Assembly (NCBI RefSeq): GCF_007829035.1
Contig: NZ_VIVQ01000001.1
Location: 1,178,001-1,242,000 of the forward strand
From: Rudaeicoccus suwonensis
Lineage (GTDB): Bacteria > Actinomycetota > Actinomycetes > Actinomycetales > Dermatophilaceae
Length of the DNA: 64,000 bases
Direction of reading: 5' to 3'
Positions 1 through 10,002 of this stretch are shown one piece after another. The notes under the pieces were generated by a model. The model was not told the DNA's origin. It did no database searches and saw only the letters and a list, made by a program, of their open reading frames with translations. Within the stretch, counting starts at the first letter, position 1. Every line of letters starts with the position of its first letter. A program made the position numbers and the translations under genes.

Positions 1-1
1 C

Positions 2-292
2 TATGAGCGCTGGATCTCCTGTGCCGCAGAGGTTTTCGACGGTTCCGATGTGTCGCTGGAGTGGTACACGACGCGTGAGCGCGGTGAGCACGAGGTGCTG
101 CCGTGGGACCACCTCGACTCCGGTCTCGACAAGGACTGGCTGTGGGACGACTGGCAGGAGGCGCTCGACGAGACCGAGGTCGACGACTGCCGCTGGACGC
201 CCTGCTTCGACTGCGGCGTCTGCCCGCAGATGAACACCGAGATCCAGGTCGGCCCCACCGGCAAGAAGCTGCTGCCGCTGTCGGTCGTCTGA
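2..292 (+). CDS. TIGR03960-family B12-binding radical SAM protein, C-terminal end only
   Basis: The gene starts before the window; the last 96 residues are present. The tail carries a cysteine-rich CFDCGVCPQ motif and ends shortly after it, as I recall for the C-terminus of this radical SAM family. The assignment is supported by the TIGR03936 partner gene and rne downstream, since these genes usually sit together in actinobacteria. The exact substrate of the family is not established. Here the usual partner is about 2.3 kb away instead of adjacent, because a TetR/MFS pair lies between them. The catalytic CxxxCxxC site would be upstream and cannot be inspected. Confidence 0.75.
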   Translation, partial: YERWISCAAEVFDGSDVSLEWYTTRERGEHEVLPWDHLDSGLDKDWLWDDWQEALDETEVDDCRWTPCFDCGVCPQMNTEIQVGPTGKKLLPLSVV

Positions 293-308
293 CCCTCACC
301 AGCCTCGG

Positions 309-920
309 CTAACCCGGAGGCGGCCGGCGAGCCGGCCGGGCGCCGCGCAGGTGGACGGCGATGCCCGGCGCCGCGACGCGGATCAGTTCCTCCTGAGGCA
401 TCGCCGCGATTGTCGGCACCCGTATGACGTAACGCGCTGTCAGCACCCCGGCGATCGTGAGGATCACGCCGACAGCCCGGGCGTCGCCGTCGCGACCGGC
501 CAGCCGGGCCTTGAGCCGTCCGAGCAACTCCGTCTCCAGGAATTCATCGAAGCCACCGGTGTGCCCCTCGTGAGCCGCGCTCGTCAGCACCGTCTGGACC
601 AGAACGGGACCGATGCGCGGGTCGTCCCACACGTGCAGCAGCATCCGCAGGATCCGCTCGGGCCATTGCTGGAGCGGCGCGTCCAGAGCATGGTCGAGAA
701 GTTCGCCGGGCCGGACCGGAATTGCCATGGCAGCCGTAAAAAGCCCCTGTTTCGAGGCGAAGTGGTAGCTCAGCAGAGCCACATCGACCCCGGCGTCCGC
801 GGCGATGGCGCGCAGGGTGGTCCGCGCGTACCCGGCGTCGAGGAAGCGGCGGCGCACGGCATCGAGGATCTGGGCTCGTGTGTCGGGCTTACCGGTTCGG
901 CGACCTCTGGTTTTATTCAT
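309..920 (-). CDS. TetR family transcriptional regulator
   Basis: A 203-residue protein with an N-terminal TetR helix-turn-helix at about residues 10-60; the recognition region reads TTLRAIAADAGVDVALLSYH. The C-terminal two thirds should be the ligand-binding and dimerisation domain. I chose the ATG at 920 because the helix-turn-helix begins just after it. The open frame continues upstream to 1061, but that would run into the neighbouring transporter. It is divergent from the MFS gene at 1012 with 91 bp between them, the usual arrangement for a local efflux repressor. The ligand is unknown. Confidence 0.88.
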   Translation of the reverse strand: MNKTRGRRTGKPDTRAQILDAVRRRFLDAGYARTTLRAIAADAGVDVALLSYHFASKQGLFTAAMAIPVRPGELLDHALDAPLQQWPERILRMLLHVWDDPRIGPVLVQTVLTSAAHEGHTGGFDEFLETELLGRLKARLAGRDGDARAVGVILTIAGVLTARYVIRVPTIAAMPQEELIRVAAPGIAVHLRGARPARRPPPG

Positions 921-1011
921 CAGCGTTGAATCTAGTGTGCGCGGCGGCTGACCGTAAGCCTCGAGGAGCGACCGAACAGCGGTCACGCTCACCGGAGGAA
1001 GGGTTCTCGTC
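921..1011. promoter_or_regulatory. Divergent TetR/MFS promoter region with possible operator
   Basis: This 91-bp gap must hold promoters for both divergent genes. It contains nested inverted elements: TGACCG at 949-954 with CGGTCA at 980-985, and ACCG-N5-CGGT at 971-983. These could be TetR half-sites but are short. GGAGGA at 994-999 is the Shine-Dalgarno sequence of the transporter gene. Confidence 0.3.
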
Positions 1012-2586
1012 ATGAGGAGCAACAAGGGCGCGCTGACCGCCGTCTGTGTGGGACTCGCCACGGTGGTGTCCGCGGTGTCATCGCTGATGGTCGCGCTGCC
1101 GGATGTGGCTCGTCATACCGGCGCTTCGCAGACCCAACTGTCCTGGATCGTCGACGGCTACGCGCTCACCCTCGCCGCACTGCTCCTGCCCGGTGGCTAC
1201 CTGGGCGATCGTCTCGGTCGACGCCGGGTGATGCTCTGCGGACTTGGACTCATCGTGCTCGCTGCTGCAGGTGGTGCACTGGTCACGGACCCGACGGCGC
1301 TCATCGGTGTGCGTGTCGTGATGGGTATGGCGGCCGCGCTGATCATGCCCGCCACGTTGTCGACAATCACCGCGACCTTCCCGCCGGACGAACGCGTCCG
1401 TGGCGTGGCGATCTGGGCCGGGCTGGCCGGCGGCAGCGCGGTGCTCGGCCTGTTCGCCTCCGGGTTGCTGCTGGAGTGGTTCTCGTGGCAGGCGATCTTC
1501 TGGTTCACCGTTGCGCTGGCGACGGCTGCGACCGGGCTCACGATTCGCTCGGTGCCGGAGTCGCGAGCCGTGAGCATCGGGCGCTTCGACGTCGGTGGAG
1601 CAGCCCTGTCGGTGCTCGGTCTCGGCGTGCTCGTCTACTCGATCATCGAGGCGCCGATCGAGGGCTGGGGGAGTGCGCGCACCTTGCTCGGCCTCGCCGC
1701 CGGTGCTGTCATCCTGTGCTGCTTTGCCGTTTGGGAACTGCGAAACAGCGCTCCACTGCTGGATGTTCGGCTGTTTCGGCACCGCGGCTTCGCTGCCGGC
1801 ATGCTGAGCGTGTTCTCGCTCTTCTTCGTCTTCTTCGGGTTCATCTTCGTCTTCATGCAGTACCTGCAGTTCGTCCGTGCCTGGTCGCCGCTGGTGGCTG
1901 CGTGCGCGGCGACACCGGTGGCACTCGGCCTCCTGCCCGGTGCCCGGATCGCTCCACGTCTGGTCGAGCGGTTCGGCTCGCGGGTGCTCGCTCTGGTCGG
2001 TATGGCGCTCGTCGCCATCGGCATGAGCGGCCTGGCGACCGTGCACGCCACCACCGACTACTGGTTGATCGCGGTTCTGCTCTGGCTGGCTGGCACCGGC
2101 ATGGGCTGGGCGATGACGCCCGCGACCACCGACATCACCGACTCCCTTCCGCAGGACCAGCAGGGTGTCGCCTCCGCGATGAACGATGTCGCTCGCGAGG
2201 TCGGCGGAGCACTCGGCATCGCCGTGCTCGGCAGCGTGCTCAGCAACGGCTACCGGTCAGGACTTCCGTTGCACGGGGTTCCGCAGCAGGTGGCGACGGT
2301 GGCTCGAGAGTCCGTGGCGGCCGCGGTCGGCTTGCCCGAGCCGATGAGCTCGCTGGCCCGCAGCGCATTCGTCGACGGGCTGGGTGATGCGCTCGGCCTG
2401 GCAGCGGTCGTGCTGATCGTCTGCGCGCTCGGTGTCGCACTCGTTGCCGGACCTACCGGGCGACGCAAGTCCGACGCCGCAGATTCGGTCGAGCGTCCGC
2501 GCGGCGGAGCGACAATCCCCGTCACAGGTCGGCGCCGGCAGACGCACGGCCCTGTGCTGCGATCTGCCGCCTGCGAAGAGCACTGA
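1012..2586 (+). CDS. DHA2-type (14-TMS) MFS drug efflux transporter
   Basis: A 524-residue membrane protein of the EmrB/QacA type. The N-terminal transmembrane region is followed by the MFS loop motif GDRLGRRRVM. Later there are many more hydrophobic helices and a basic cytoplasmic tail. The length and the number of hydrophobic segments fit the 14-helix DHA2 family of proton-coupled multidrug exporters. The ATG has GGAGGA about 12 bases upstream. It pairs with the divergent TetR gene and is probably repressed by it. The substrate cannot be read from the sequence. Confidence 0.88.
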   Translation: MRSNKGALTAVCVGLATVVSAVSSLMVALPDVARHTGASQTQLSWIVDGYALTLAALLLPGGYLGDRLGRRRVMLCGLGLIVLAAAGGALVTDPTALIGVRVVMGMAAALIMPATLSTITATFPPDERVRGVAIWAGLAGGSAVLGLFASGLLLEWFSWQAIFWFTVALATAATGLTIRSVPESRAVSIGRFDVGGAALSVLGLGVLVYSIIEAPIEGWGSARTLLGLAAGAVILCCFAVWELRNSAPLLDVRLFRHRGFAAGMLSVFSLFFVFFGFIFVFMQYLQFVRAWSPLVAACAATPVALGLLPGARIAPRLVERFGSRVLALVGMALVAIGMSGLATVHATTDYWLIAVLLWLAGTGMGWAMTPATTDITDSLPQDQQGVASAMNDVAREVGGALGIAVLGSVLSNGYRSGLPLHGVPQQVATVARESVAAAVGLPEPMSSLARSAFVDGLGDALGLAAVVLIVCALGVALVAGPTGRRKSDAADSVERPRGGATIPVTGRRRQTHGPVLRSAACEEH

Positions 2587-2609
2587 CGCTCTCAACTACG
2601 CTCCCGTGA

Positions 2610-3347
2610 GTGGCAAGACAGCGCGTCCCCGAAGGTCCGGCACCCGATCCGGCAGTGCAGAAATTGCGTGTGCACTACGCCAAACGAGGTCGGTTGAGAT
2701 TCTCCTCGACCCGCGACTTCCAGCGGGCCTTGGAGCGGGCGCTGCGCCGGGCCGAGGTGCCGATGGCGTTCTCCGCGGGATTCCACCCGCACCCGCGCAT
2801 CAGCTACGCCAATGCCGCGCCCACCGGAACAGCCAGCGAGGCGGAGTATTTCGAGCTGCAGCTGCGTGAGCGACGCGACCCAGCCGCACTGCGCGCGGAT
2901 CTCGACGGCGCGTTGCCGGACGGGCTCGACATCATCGCCGTCGCCGAGGCGCTGCCCGGCGCCCTTGCCGACCGGCTCGCCGCGAGCGTATGGCGTCTGG
3001 AGTTCGCCGACATCGACACCGAGACATTGCAGAATGCTGTCGGCGCCTTCCTGGACCTCGATCGCGCCGAAGTCACCCGGATGATGAAGCAGGGCCCGCG
3101 CACCTTCGATGTGCGCGAAGCCGTTCTCAGTGCAGCGACCGACGACAAGGGACTACGCGTCGTCATACAGCACATGACTCCGCTGGTCCGTCCCGATGAT
3201 CTGCTCCAGGCACTGAGCACGTATGCCGGGCTCAACCCCACCCGTCCGCCGTTGGTCACCCGACTGAGCCAGGGGCCGCTCGCGGGGGATGGCACCGTCG
3301 GCGATCCCTTGACCGATTCTCGATCGACCGATCCGGCGATTGATTGA
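2610..3347 (+). CDS. TIGR03936 (DUF2344) family radical SAM-associated protein
   Basis: A 245-residue protein starting at GTG. The N-terminal part matches the conserved pattern of the family: KLRVHYAKRGRLRFSSTRDF followed by FSAGFHPHPRISYA. In many bacteria this domain is fused to, or encoded next to, the TIGR03960 radical SAM protein whose end opens this window. Its biochemical role is not established; RNA or tRNA modification has been suggested from context. The first two thirds are strongly family-like, while the C-terminus is variable. The gene precedes rne, as is common in actinobacteria. Confidence 0.85.
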   Translation: MARQRVPEGPAPDPAVQKLRVHYAKRGRLRFSSTRDFQRALERALRRAEVPMAFSAGFHPHPRISYANAAPTGTASEAEYFELQLRERRDPAALRADLDGALPDGLDIIAVAEALPGALADRLAASVWRLEFADIDTETLQNAVGAFLDLDRAEVTRMMKQGPRTFDVREAVLSAATDDKGLRVVIQHMTPLVRPDDLLQALSTYAGLNPTRPPLVTRLSQGPLAGDGTVGDPLTDSRSTDPAID

Positions 3348-3641
3348 CAGTCAGAGTGCTTGGCGTGTGCGACAATGATCCTCGGTCGTCGGCATCACCA
3401 CAACGTGCCCACGCCCCGTCGAATCCCTGAACGTACCCGCGATATCGCGACGAGTGCTGTTCGGGACCGACGGCGTCCGGCCTTCGGTGCCGCGCTTGGT
3501 CGCGAGCCGCAGCTTGGACGTAACAGCCGACTTTGGGTCGCCCAACCAGATGGTTGGTAGCGGCGAACCACCCGCGCCACGCGGGCGTGCGGGCCGATGC
3601 CCTCGTTGTGGGCCGTCCGCGTGCTTGACAGAAGGAGGGCC
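3348..3641 (+). promoter_or_regulatory. Long 5' leader/promoter region of rne
   Basis: A 294-bp stretch without a convincing gene. It contains a short perfect hairpin CCAACC-AGAT-GGTTGG at 3542-3557 and GC-rich inverted elements around 3570-3590. RNase E genes of other bacteria are autoregulated through a structured 5' untranslated region, so a similar leader is possible here, but this is inference. A TTGACA at 3344-3349 has no well-spaced -10 partner. AAGGAGGG at 3632-3639 is the ribosome binding site of rne. Confidence 0.3.
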
Positions 3642-6335
3642 ATGGCCCCCTCTACGGACAACCCATTCCTGATTCCCGGACTCGGCGACGCCGCAGATTC
3701 CGACAGTCGCGCCGAGCAGGGCGCCGTCGTTGACGATGCGGTGGAGGACGCCACCTCGCACGAGTCGGCCAGCGGTGCCGACGGCGACGCGACGCAGGCG
3801 ACCGGCGACGACAGTGCTGCCGACGCGCAGGCCGACACCGACGATGCCGATGACGAAGAGACCGACGCTGCTTCGGCTCCGGCAGCCGCGGCACCCCTGA
3901 CCTTCGGGCTGCTGTTCCAGGCACCCGATCCGGTCGTGGCGCGTGCTCCGCGTCGGGCGACCAGCACCACGGTCACCGTCGATGAGGCCGACGACACCGA
4001 CGCCGACGACGAGTCGTCCGACGCAGGATCGGCTGCTGCCGACGACGACACCACACAGACGTCGCGGTCACGCCGCCGCGGCGGACGAGGCCGTCGCGCC
4101 AAGTCCGAGAGCGATTCGGAGTCCGGCAGCCAGGATGCCGCTGCCGAGGACGCCGGCAACTCCGGCGACGCAGATATCTCGGACGACACCTCCGGCACCG
4201 ACGACGACTCCGCAGAGCAAGGCAGCCGTCGCCGTACTCGCCGGCGTCGCCGCAGCGCCAACTCCGGCGCCGGCACCGACGACCCGCCCGGCACCGTCAC
4301 GAAGGTGCGTGAACCGCGCGGTGGTCGCGACGAGGTCACCGCCATCAAGGGCTCCACGCGGCTGGAGGCCAAGAAGCAGCGCCGCCGCGAGGGTCGTGAA
4401 GCCGGCCGCCGCCGCACCGTGATCACCGAGGCAGAGTTCCTCGCCCGCCGCGAGAGCGTCGACCGCGTGATGGTCGTGCGCGAGAAGGACGGCCGCACCC
4501 AGATCGGCGTTCTCGAGGACGGCGTGTTGGTCGAGCACTACGTCTCGCGCGAGGTGCAGCAGTCCTCGATGGCCGGCAACGTCTACCTCGGCAAGGTGCA
4601 GAACGTCCTGCCGAGCATGGAAGCCGCCTTCGTCGACATCGGCCAGGGCCGCAACGGCGTGCTGTATGCCGGTGAAGTCAACTGGGATGCCGCCGGCCTC
4701 GAGAACGGTCAGGCCAAGCGCATCGAGAACGCCATGAAGTCCGGCACCAACGTGCTGGTGCAGGTGACCAAGGACCCGATCGGGCACAAGGGTGCCCGCC
4801 TCACCAGCCAGGTGTCTCTCCCGGGCCGGTTCCTGGTCTACGTGCCGGGCAACTCGATGACCGGCATCTCCCGCAAACTGCCCGACACCGAGCGCGCGCG
4901 GCTGAAGAAGATCCTCAAGGAGATCGTCCCCGCCGACGCCGGCGTGATCGTCCGCACCGCCGCCGAGGGTGCCAGCGAGGCCGACCTGCGCGCCGACGTC
5001 GAGCGCCTGCAGGCGGACTGGGAGCAGATCCAGGCCGACGCCAAGACCGCCAACGCCCCGAGCCTGCTGCACGGCGAGCCCGACCTGACCGTGCGCGTGA
5101 TTCGCGACGTCTTCAACGAGGACTTCGCCAAGCTGGTCGTCTCCGGCGACAAGGCGTGGAACCAGGTGCAGGGCTATCTCACCTCGGTCGCGCCTGACCT
5201 GGCCCAGCGTCTGGAGAAGTGGACCGGTGAGACCGACATCTTCTCGGTGCACCGCATCGACGAGCAGTTGGCCAAGGCGATGGACCGCAAGGTGTGGCTG
5301 CCCTCCGGTGGCTCGCTGATCATCGACCGCACCGAGGCGATGACGGTCATCGACGTCAACACCGGCAAGTTCGTCGGGTCCGGCGGCAACCTCGAGGAAA
5401 CCGTCACTAAGAACAACATCGAGGCAGCCGAGGAGATCGTCCGGCAGCTGCGGTTGCGCGACATCGGCGGCATCATCGTGGTCGACTTCATCGACATGGT
5501 GCTGGAGTCCAACCGAGACCTGGTGGTCCGGCGGCTGCTGGAGTGCCTCGGCCGCGATCGCACCAAGCACCAGGTCGCCGAGGTGACCTCGCTGGGCCTG
5601 GTTCAGATGACGCGCAAGCGCGTGGGGTCCGGTCTCATCGAGATCTTCTCCGAGCCGTGCGAGCACTGCGGTGGCCGTGGTCTGATCGTCCACACCGAGC
5701 CGGTCGACCGGTCCTCGGGTCGAGGCGGCAACGACTCGAACGGTGCAGGCACCTCCGGTGGCCGTGCCCGCAAGGGCCGCAAGAAGGCTGAGCCAGTTCC
5801 CGAGCAGGCACCCGGCAAACCGACCGGTGGCCCGACGGCGGCGCAGATCGCGGCCGCTGCCCACGCGGCCGCCCTGAGCTCCGGCACCAAGGACGACGCC
5901 GTGGCAGAGCCAGCCGAGGTGACGGTGGAGGCCGCCGACTCCAGAACGTATGACGATGCTCTTGTGGTCACCGCCGAGCCGGTGGAGGCAGCACCGAAGG
6001 TGTCGGGCCGAGCCCGTCGTCGCCGCGCGACTGCTGCGGTGGCCGCGCCGCCGGCAGTCGATGTCGACAGTGCTGGTGACACCACTACGGACGCCACGGC
6101 AGGCGCGCACGACGTGTCGAATCTGTCGGACGACTCCGGCGCCGCGCACAGCTCTGCCGCACCTGTTGCGGACGACCACGGTGCGGAGGAGGCAGCGGCA
6201 TACGTGCCCGTCGACACCGAGCCGGTGGCCGACGACGCAACTGCCAAGGCCGCGGCCAAGCGCAAGAAGCGCAAGCGGGTCGTCGCGCCCGCGGGGCCGC
6301 CGGTGAATTTGGATGAAAGCAGCGACGACCAGTAA
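3642..6335 (+). CDS. rne: Ribonuclease E/G family endoribonuclease
   Basis: An 897-residue RNase E/G that cleaves single-stranded RNA in mRNA decay and rRNA/tRNA maturation. The ATG at 3642 was chosen because AAGGAGGG lies just upstream; the frame is open a further 15 codons. Residues 1 to about 260 are acidic, low-complexity and arginine-rich patches, as in actinobacterial homologues. The S1 domain begins near residue 305. The catalytic Mg-binding aspartates are D571 in VIDVNTGKF and D615 in IIVVDFIDM. The zinc-link cysteines are C673 and C676 in PCEHCGGRG. The C-terminal part is again disordered, ending in a lysine/arginine cluster, and is a likely RNA or partner docking region. Confidence 0.96.
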   Translation: MAPSTDNPFLIPGLGDAADSDSRAEQGAVVDDAVEDATSHESASGADGDATQATGDDSAADAQADTDDADDEETDAASAPAAAAPLTFGLLFQAPDPVVARAPRRATSTTVTVDEADDTDADDESSDAGSAAADDDTTQTSRSRRRGGRGRRAKSESDSESGSQDAAAEDAGNSGDADISDDTSGTDDDSAEQGSRRRTRRRRRSANSGAGTDDPPGTVTKVREPRGGRDEVTAIKGSTRLEAKKQRRREGREAGRRRTVITEAEFLARRESVDRVMVVREKDGRTQIGVLEDGVLVEHYVSREVQQSSMAGNVYLGKVQNVLPSMEAAFVDIGQGRNGVLYAGEVNWDAAGLENGQAKRIENAMKSGTNVLVQVTKDPIGHKGARLTSQVSLPGRFLVYVPGNSMTGISRKLPDTERARLKKILKEIVPADAGVIVRTAAEGASEADLRADVERLQADWEQIQADAKTANAPSLLHGEPDLTVRVIRDVFNEDFAKLVVSGDKAWNQVQGYLTSVAPDLAQRLEKWTGETDIFSVHRIDEQLAKAMDRKVWLPSGGSLIIDRTEAMTVIDVNTGKFVGSGGNLEETVTKNNIEAAEEIVRQLRLRDIGGIIVVDFIDMVLESNRDLVVRRLLECLGRDRTKHQVAEVTSLGLVQMTRKRVGSGLIEIFSEPCEHCGGRGLIVHTEPVDRSSGRGGNDSNGAGTSGGRARKGRKKAEPVPEQAPGKPTGGPTAAQIAAAAHAAALSSGTKDDAVAEPAEVTVEAADSRTYDDALVVTAEPVEAAPKVSGRARRRRATAAVAAPPAVDVDSAGDTTTDATAGAHDVSNLSDDSGAAHSSAAPVADDHGAEEAAAYVPVDTEPVADDATAKAAAKRKKRKRVVAPAGPPVNLDESSDDQ

Positions 6336-6439
6336 AGTTGACCCTCGGTGTGCCCACCGAGCCGACGTCCCGGAACCCCGGGGTCGCTGTTGGCCGGTCA
6401 CCCATCCAAGAGCACACCAAGACGAAAGAGAGTTCCGAC
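6336..6439 (+). promoter_or_regulatory. rplU-rpmA leader with two hairpins
   Basis: Between rne and rplU there are two perfect stem-loops. One is CTCGGTG-TGCC-CACCGAG at 6344-6361, the other CCCGG-AACC-CCGGG at 6369-6382. The first could act as a partial terminator after rne or as a ribosomal-protein leader. L21 leaders are known in other phyla, but I see no sequence match that proves one here. Confidence 0.3.
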
Positions 6440-6748
6440 GTGTACGCGATTGTTCGCGCAGGCGGTCGCCAGGAGAAGGTCTCCGTGGGCGACGTGCTGA
6501 CCATTGACAAGGTGGCCGTGGCCGCCGGTGAGAGCATCGAACTGCAGCCGCTGCTGCTGGTCGACGGCTCCACCGTGACCTCCGACGCCGGCAAGCTGGC
6601 GAAGGTGACCGTGAAGGCCGAGGTCGTCAAGGCCGCCAAGGGCCCGAAGATCACCATCATCAAGTACAAAAACAAGACCGGCTACCGCAAGCGGCAGGGC
6701 CACCGTCAGCCGCTGACGCTGGTCAAGGTCACCGCGATCGAGGCCTGA
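6440..6748 (+). CDS. rplU: 50S ribosomal protein L21
   Basis: A 102-residue protein, the normal L21 length, starting with GTG ([18 protein letters not shown]). The basic C-terminal [14 protein letters not shown] is the family signature for 23S rRNA contact. The GTG was preferred over the upstream ATG at 6338 because the conserved protein begins exactly there. It is followed by rpmA after 97 bp, the nearly universal rplU-rpmA pair, with obgE next. Confidence 0.98.
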   Translation: MYAIVRAGGRQEKVSVGDVLTIDKVAVAAGESIELQPLLLVDGSTVTSDAGKLAKVTVKAEVVKAAKGPKITIIKYKNKTGYRKRQGHRQPLTLVKVTAIEA

Positions 6749-6845
6749 GCGCCCGTCACGACGTTTCCGGCCCCTGCGGCAGCGAGTTCGCGCGCGACCG
6801 AGCCGGAATGCTCCTAGTCACTCATACACGTAAGGCTGAAAAGAC

Positions 6846-7112
6846 ATGGCACACAAAAAGGGTGCATCCTCGACCCGCAACGGTCGCGATTCCAATGCCC
6901 AGCGCCTCGGCGTGAAGCGTTTCGGCGGCGAGATCGTCGGCGCCGGCGAGATCATCGTCCGTCAGCGCGGCACGCACTTCCACCCGGGTGAGGGCGTCGG
7001 CCGCGGTGGCGACGACACGCTGTTCGCACTGGTGCCCGGCGCCGTGCAGTTCGGCGCCAAGCGCGGTCGCAAGACCGTCAACATCGTGGAGGCCGAAGGC
7101 GCCGACGCCTGA
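6846..7112 (+). CDS. rpmA: 50S ribosomal protein L27
   Basis: An 88-residue L27 with the N-terminal [20 protein letters not shown] that reaches toward the peptidyl transferase centre, and the [20 protein letters not shown] core. No cleavable N-terminal extension of the Firmicutes type is present. It is followed by a strong hairpin and then obgE. Confidence 0.98.
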   Translation: MAHKKGASSTRNGRDSNAQRLGVKRFGGEIVGAGEIIVRQRGTHFHPGEGVGRGGDDTLFALVPGAVQFGAKRGRKTVNIVEAEGADA

Positions 7113-7135
7113 CGCATCGTCTTCGTACCTCACGT

Positions 7136-7174
7136 CGAAGGGGTGGGTTCCGATCAACGGGACCCACCCCTTCG
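7136..7174 (+). terminator. Strong stem-loop terminator after rpmA
   Basis: Arms at 7136-7151 and 7159-7174 pair over 16 bp with one G-T pair, around a 7-base loop (GATCAAC). No T-run follows, which is common for actinobacterial terminators. It separates rplU-rpmA from obgE 120 bp downstream. Confidence 0.75.
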
Positions 7175-7293
7175 GCCGTCATAAGATCACCAGCAGGTGC
7201 GGTGGGCGGCTGCACGGCACCTGTCGCATCCGTTCAGGGCCGCCCGGCGGTGCCGGCGCCGCCCGACCCTGACCCCTTCCGCTAGGAGCAACC

Positions 7294-8835
7294 GTGGCCA
7301 CCAATTTCGTCGACCGAGTCGTGCTGCAGGTGCGTGCCGGCAACGGCGGCCACGGCGTGGCCTCGGTGCACCGTGAGAAGTTCAAGCCGCTCGGCGGCCC
7401 CGACGGCGGCAACGGTGGTCGTGGCGGCAGCGTGATCCTCGAAGTCGACCCGCAGTCGACGACCCTGCTCGAATATCACCGCAATCCGTTCCGCGGCGCG
7501 CCGAACGGCAAGCCCGGAGCAGGCGACGAGAAGAACGGCGCCGACGGCGACGATCTGATTCTGCCGGTCCCCGAGGGCACCGTCGTCAAGGATCCGACCG
7601 GCGACGTGCTCGCCGACCTGGTCGGCATGGGCACCCGGTATGTCGTCGCCGCCGGCGGGCGCGGTGGCCTCGGCAACAAGGCATTGGCCTCCCAGCGCCG
7701 CAAGGCACCCGGTTTCGCGCTGCTCGGTGAGCCCGGGGACGAACTCGACATCGTGCTCGAGCTGAAGACGCTCGCCGACGTGGCGCTCATCGGCTTCCCC
7801 AGCGCCGGCAAGTCCAGCCTGGTGTCGGTGATGTCGGCCGCCAAGCCCAAGATCGCCGACTACCCGTTCACGACCCTGGTGCCCAATCTCGGTGTCGTGA
7901 CTGCAGGTTCGCTGCGTTACACCATCGCCGACGTGCCCGGTCTGATCCCCGGAGCCAGCCAGGGCAAGGGCCTGGGCCTTGAGTTCCTGCGGCATGTCGA
8001 GCGCTGTTCGGTGCTGGTGCACGTCATCGACTGTGCAACTCTCGACCCCGGCCGCGACCCGATGAGTGACCTTGAGGCGATCGAGCACGAATTGTCGGAG
8101 TATGTCGCAGACGAGTCCCTCGGTGGCAAGCCGTTGTCCGAGCGCACCCGCATCGTGGTGCTCAACAAGGCGGACGTCCCCGACGCCCGTGACCTCGCCG
8201 ACCTCGTGCGCCCTGACCTGGAGGCCCGCGGCCTCGAGGTGCACGTCGTGTCCGCCGTCGCCCACACCGGTCTGCGCGAGCTGAGCTACTCCCTGGCCAA
8301 GCACGTGCAGGATGCCCGTGCCGAGGTCGAGCAGGCCATGCCGCAGCGAATCGTCTTGCGTCCCAAGGCTGTTGACGACTCCGGCTTCACCATCCGCAAG
8401 GAGCAGCACGGCACCACCCAGGCCTTCCGGATCCTGGGTGACCGGCCCACCCGCTGGGTCCGGCAGACCGACTTCTCCAACGACGAGGCCGTGGGCTATC
8501 TCGCCGACCGGCTCGGCCGCCTGGGCGTCGAGGACGCGCTCTACAAGGCCGGAGCGGTGCCGGGCTCGATGGTGCTGATCGGTCCCGAGGACAACTCCGT
8601 CGTCTTCGACTGGGAGCCCACCATCTCCGCCGGTGCCGAACTGCTCGGCCGTCGCGGCACCGACCTGCGTCTGGAGGACACCGGCCGCGCCACCCGATCG
8701 GAGAAGCGCGAACAATTCCACAACCGCAAGGACGCCCAGCGGGAGGCGCGCGAACTGCTCGCGGCCGAGCGCAAGGCGGGCCTGTGGACCGAGCGCGACC
8801 CGGTCGAGATCGACGCCCCCGACGATGAGCAGTGA
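7294..8835 (+). CDS. obgE: Obg family GTPase (ribosome assembly)
   Basis: A 513-residue GTPase starting at GTG with AGGAG upstream. The glycine-rich Obg fold covers about residues 1-158 ([15 protein letters not shown]). The G domain carries GFPSAGKSS at about residue 167, the switch [10 protein letters not shown] and NKAD. A C-terminal OCT domain follows, then a charged tail. The family binds the 50S subunit and couples ribosome maturation to growth and stress. Its stop overlaps the start of proB by 11 bp, so the two are probably translationally coupled. Confidence 0.97.
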   Translation: MATNFVDRVVLQVRAGNGGHGVASVHREKFKPLGGPDGGNGGRGGSVILEVDPQSTTLLEYHRNPFRGAPNGKPGAGDEKNGADGDDLILPVPEGTVVKDPTGDVLADLVGMGTRYVVAAGGRGGLGNKALASQRRKAPGFALLGEPGDELDIVLELKTLADVALIGFPSAGKSSLVSVMSAAKPKIADYPFTTLVPNLGVVTAGSLRYTIADVPGLIPGASQGKGLGLEFLRHVERCSVLVHVIDCATLDPGRDPMSDLEAIEHELSEYVADESLGGKPLSERTRIVVLNKADVPDARDLADLVRPDLEARGLEVHVVSAVAHTGLRELSYSLAKHVQDARAEVEQAMPQRIVLRPKAVDDSGFTIRKEQHGTTQAFRILGDRPTRWVRQTDFSNDEAVGYLADRLGRLGVEDALYKAGAVPGSMVLIGPEDNSVVFDWEPTISAGAELLGRRGTDLRLEDTGRATRSEKREQFHNRKDAQREARELLAAERKAGLWTERDPVEIDAPDDEQ

Positions 8836-9988
8836 GCTGCGCTCGCGGATAGCCGCTGCGCGCACCGTTGTCGTCAAAGTCGGGTCGAGTTCGCTGACCG
8901 ACCCCCGTGGTGGCCTGTCGACCGGGCGGATCGACTCGCTCGTCGCCGTGTTGGCGAAGCGACGGCTGGCGGGCGCAAATGTCGTGCTCGTGTCTTCCGG
9001 TGCGATCGCTGCCGGCATGGTGCCGCTGCGATTGCCGCGTCGACCACGGGATCTGGCCACCCAGCAGGCAGCGGCCAGCGTCGGGCAGGGAGCCCTGCTT
9101 GCGGCATACACCTCGGCCTTCGCCGACCACCAGCTGACGGTCGGGCAGGTGCTGCTCACGGCCGACGACGTGACCCGTCGCGGGCACTACACCAACGCGC
9201 GGCGCACCCTGGAGCGACTGCTGGCATTGGGAGTCGTGCCCGTCATCAACGAGAACGACACCGTCGCCACCCACGAGATCCGCTTCGGCGACAACGACCG
9301 GCTCGCGGCCCTGGTTGCGCACCTCATCGACGCCGATGCGCTTGTGCTCCTCTCCGACGTCGATGCGCTGTATGACGGTCCGCCGTCGCGGCCGGGCGCC
9401 CTTCGGATCGGAGCGGTGCTCGGACCGGAGGATCTGGCGGGCGTCGACATCGGCACAGCAGGCACGTCTGTCGGCACCGGAGGGATGGTGACCAAGGTCG
9501 AAGCAGCCGCCATCGCCACCTCCGCCGGTGTGCCGACGGTGCTGACCTCGACCGGCAACGCCGGCGCTGCGCTGGCGGGCCACGACATCGGCACGGTCTT
9601 CGCGCCGACCAGTGAACGGCCCAGCGCCCGCGCGCTGTGGCTGCGGCACGCGACGACACCTGCCGGACGGCTTGTGCTCGACGCCGGTGCGGTCACGGCC
9701 GTCACCACCCGCGGCACCTCCTTGCTACCGGCCGGCATTCGCGCGGTCGAGGGGCACTTCAGCGCAGGTGACGCCGTTGACCTCGTCGACGAGACCGGTC
9801 ACGCCGTAGCCCGTGGCCTGGTCAACTACGACTCCAGGGAGCTGCCCGAATTGCTCGGTCACACGACACGCGAGCTCGCAGCCACGCTCGGCCCGACATA
9901 CGAGCGCGAGGTCGTGCATCGTGACCACCTCGTGCTGCTGTCACATGGTTTGTCCGGCACGCCCACAGGCGATCGCGCAGGACGATAA
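8825..9988 (+). CDS. proB: Glutamate 5-kinase
   Basis: A 387-residue kinase making gamma-glutamyl phosphate, the first step of proline synthesis in the cytoplasm. The ATG at 8825 lies inside the end of obgE. The amino acid kinase domain opens with [16 protein letters not shown] and contains the conserved [20 protein letters not shown] segment for glutamate binding. The last 100 or so residues form a PUA domain. proA follows after one intervening gene. Confidence 0.96.
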   Translation: MSSELRSRIAAARTVVVKVGSSSLTDPRGGLSTGRIDSLVAVLAKRRLAGANVVLVSSGAIAAGMVPLRLPRRPRDLATQQAAASVGQGALLAAYTSAFADHQLTVGQVLLTADDVTRRGHYTNARRTLERLLALGVVPVINENDTVATHEIRFGDNDRLAALVAHLIDADALVLLSDVDALYDGPPSRPGALRIGAVLGPEDLAGVDIGTAGTSVGTGGMVTKVEAAAIATSAGVPTVLTSTGNAGAALAGHDIGTVFAPTSERPSARALWLRHATTPAGRLVLDAGAVTAVTTRGTSLLPAGIRAVEGHFSAGDAVDLVDETGHAVARGLVNYDSRELPELLGHTTRELAATLGPTYEREVVHRDHLVLLSHGLSGTPTGDRAGR

Positions 9989-10002
9989 GCAAGGATGCTG
10001 GC

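Noticed and set aside
3344-3376. Promoter TTGACA...GACAAT upstream of rne
   Set aside because: The spacer would be 21 bp, too long for a standard sigma-70-like promoter.
4068-6401. A 777-residue minus-strand protein antisense to rne
   Set aside because: It is an antisense open frame typical of GC-rich genes and has no family resemblance; rne on the other strand is certain.
7282-9159. A 625-residue minus-strand protein antisense to obgE/proB
   Set aside because: It is the shadow of obgE and proB.
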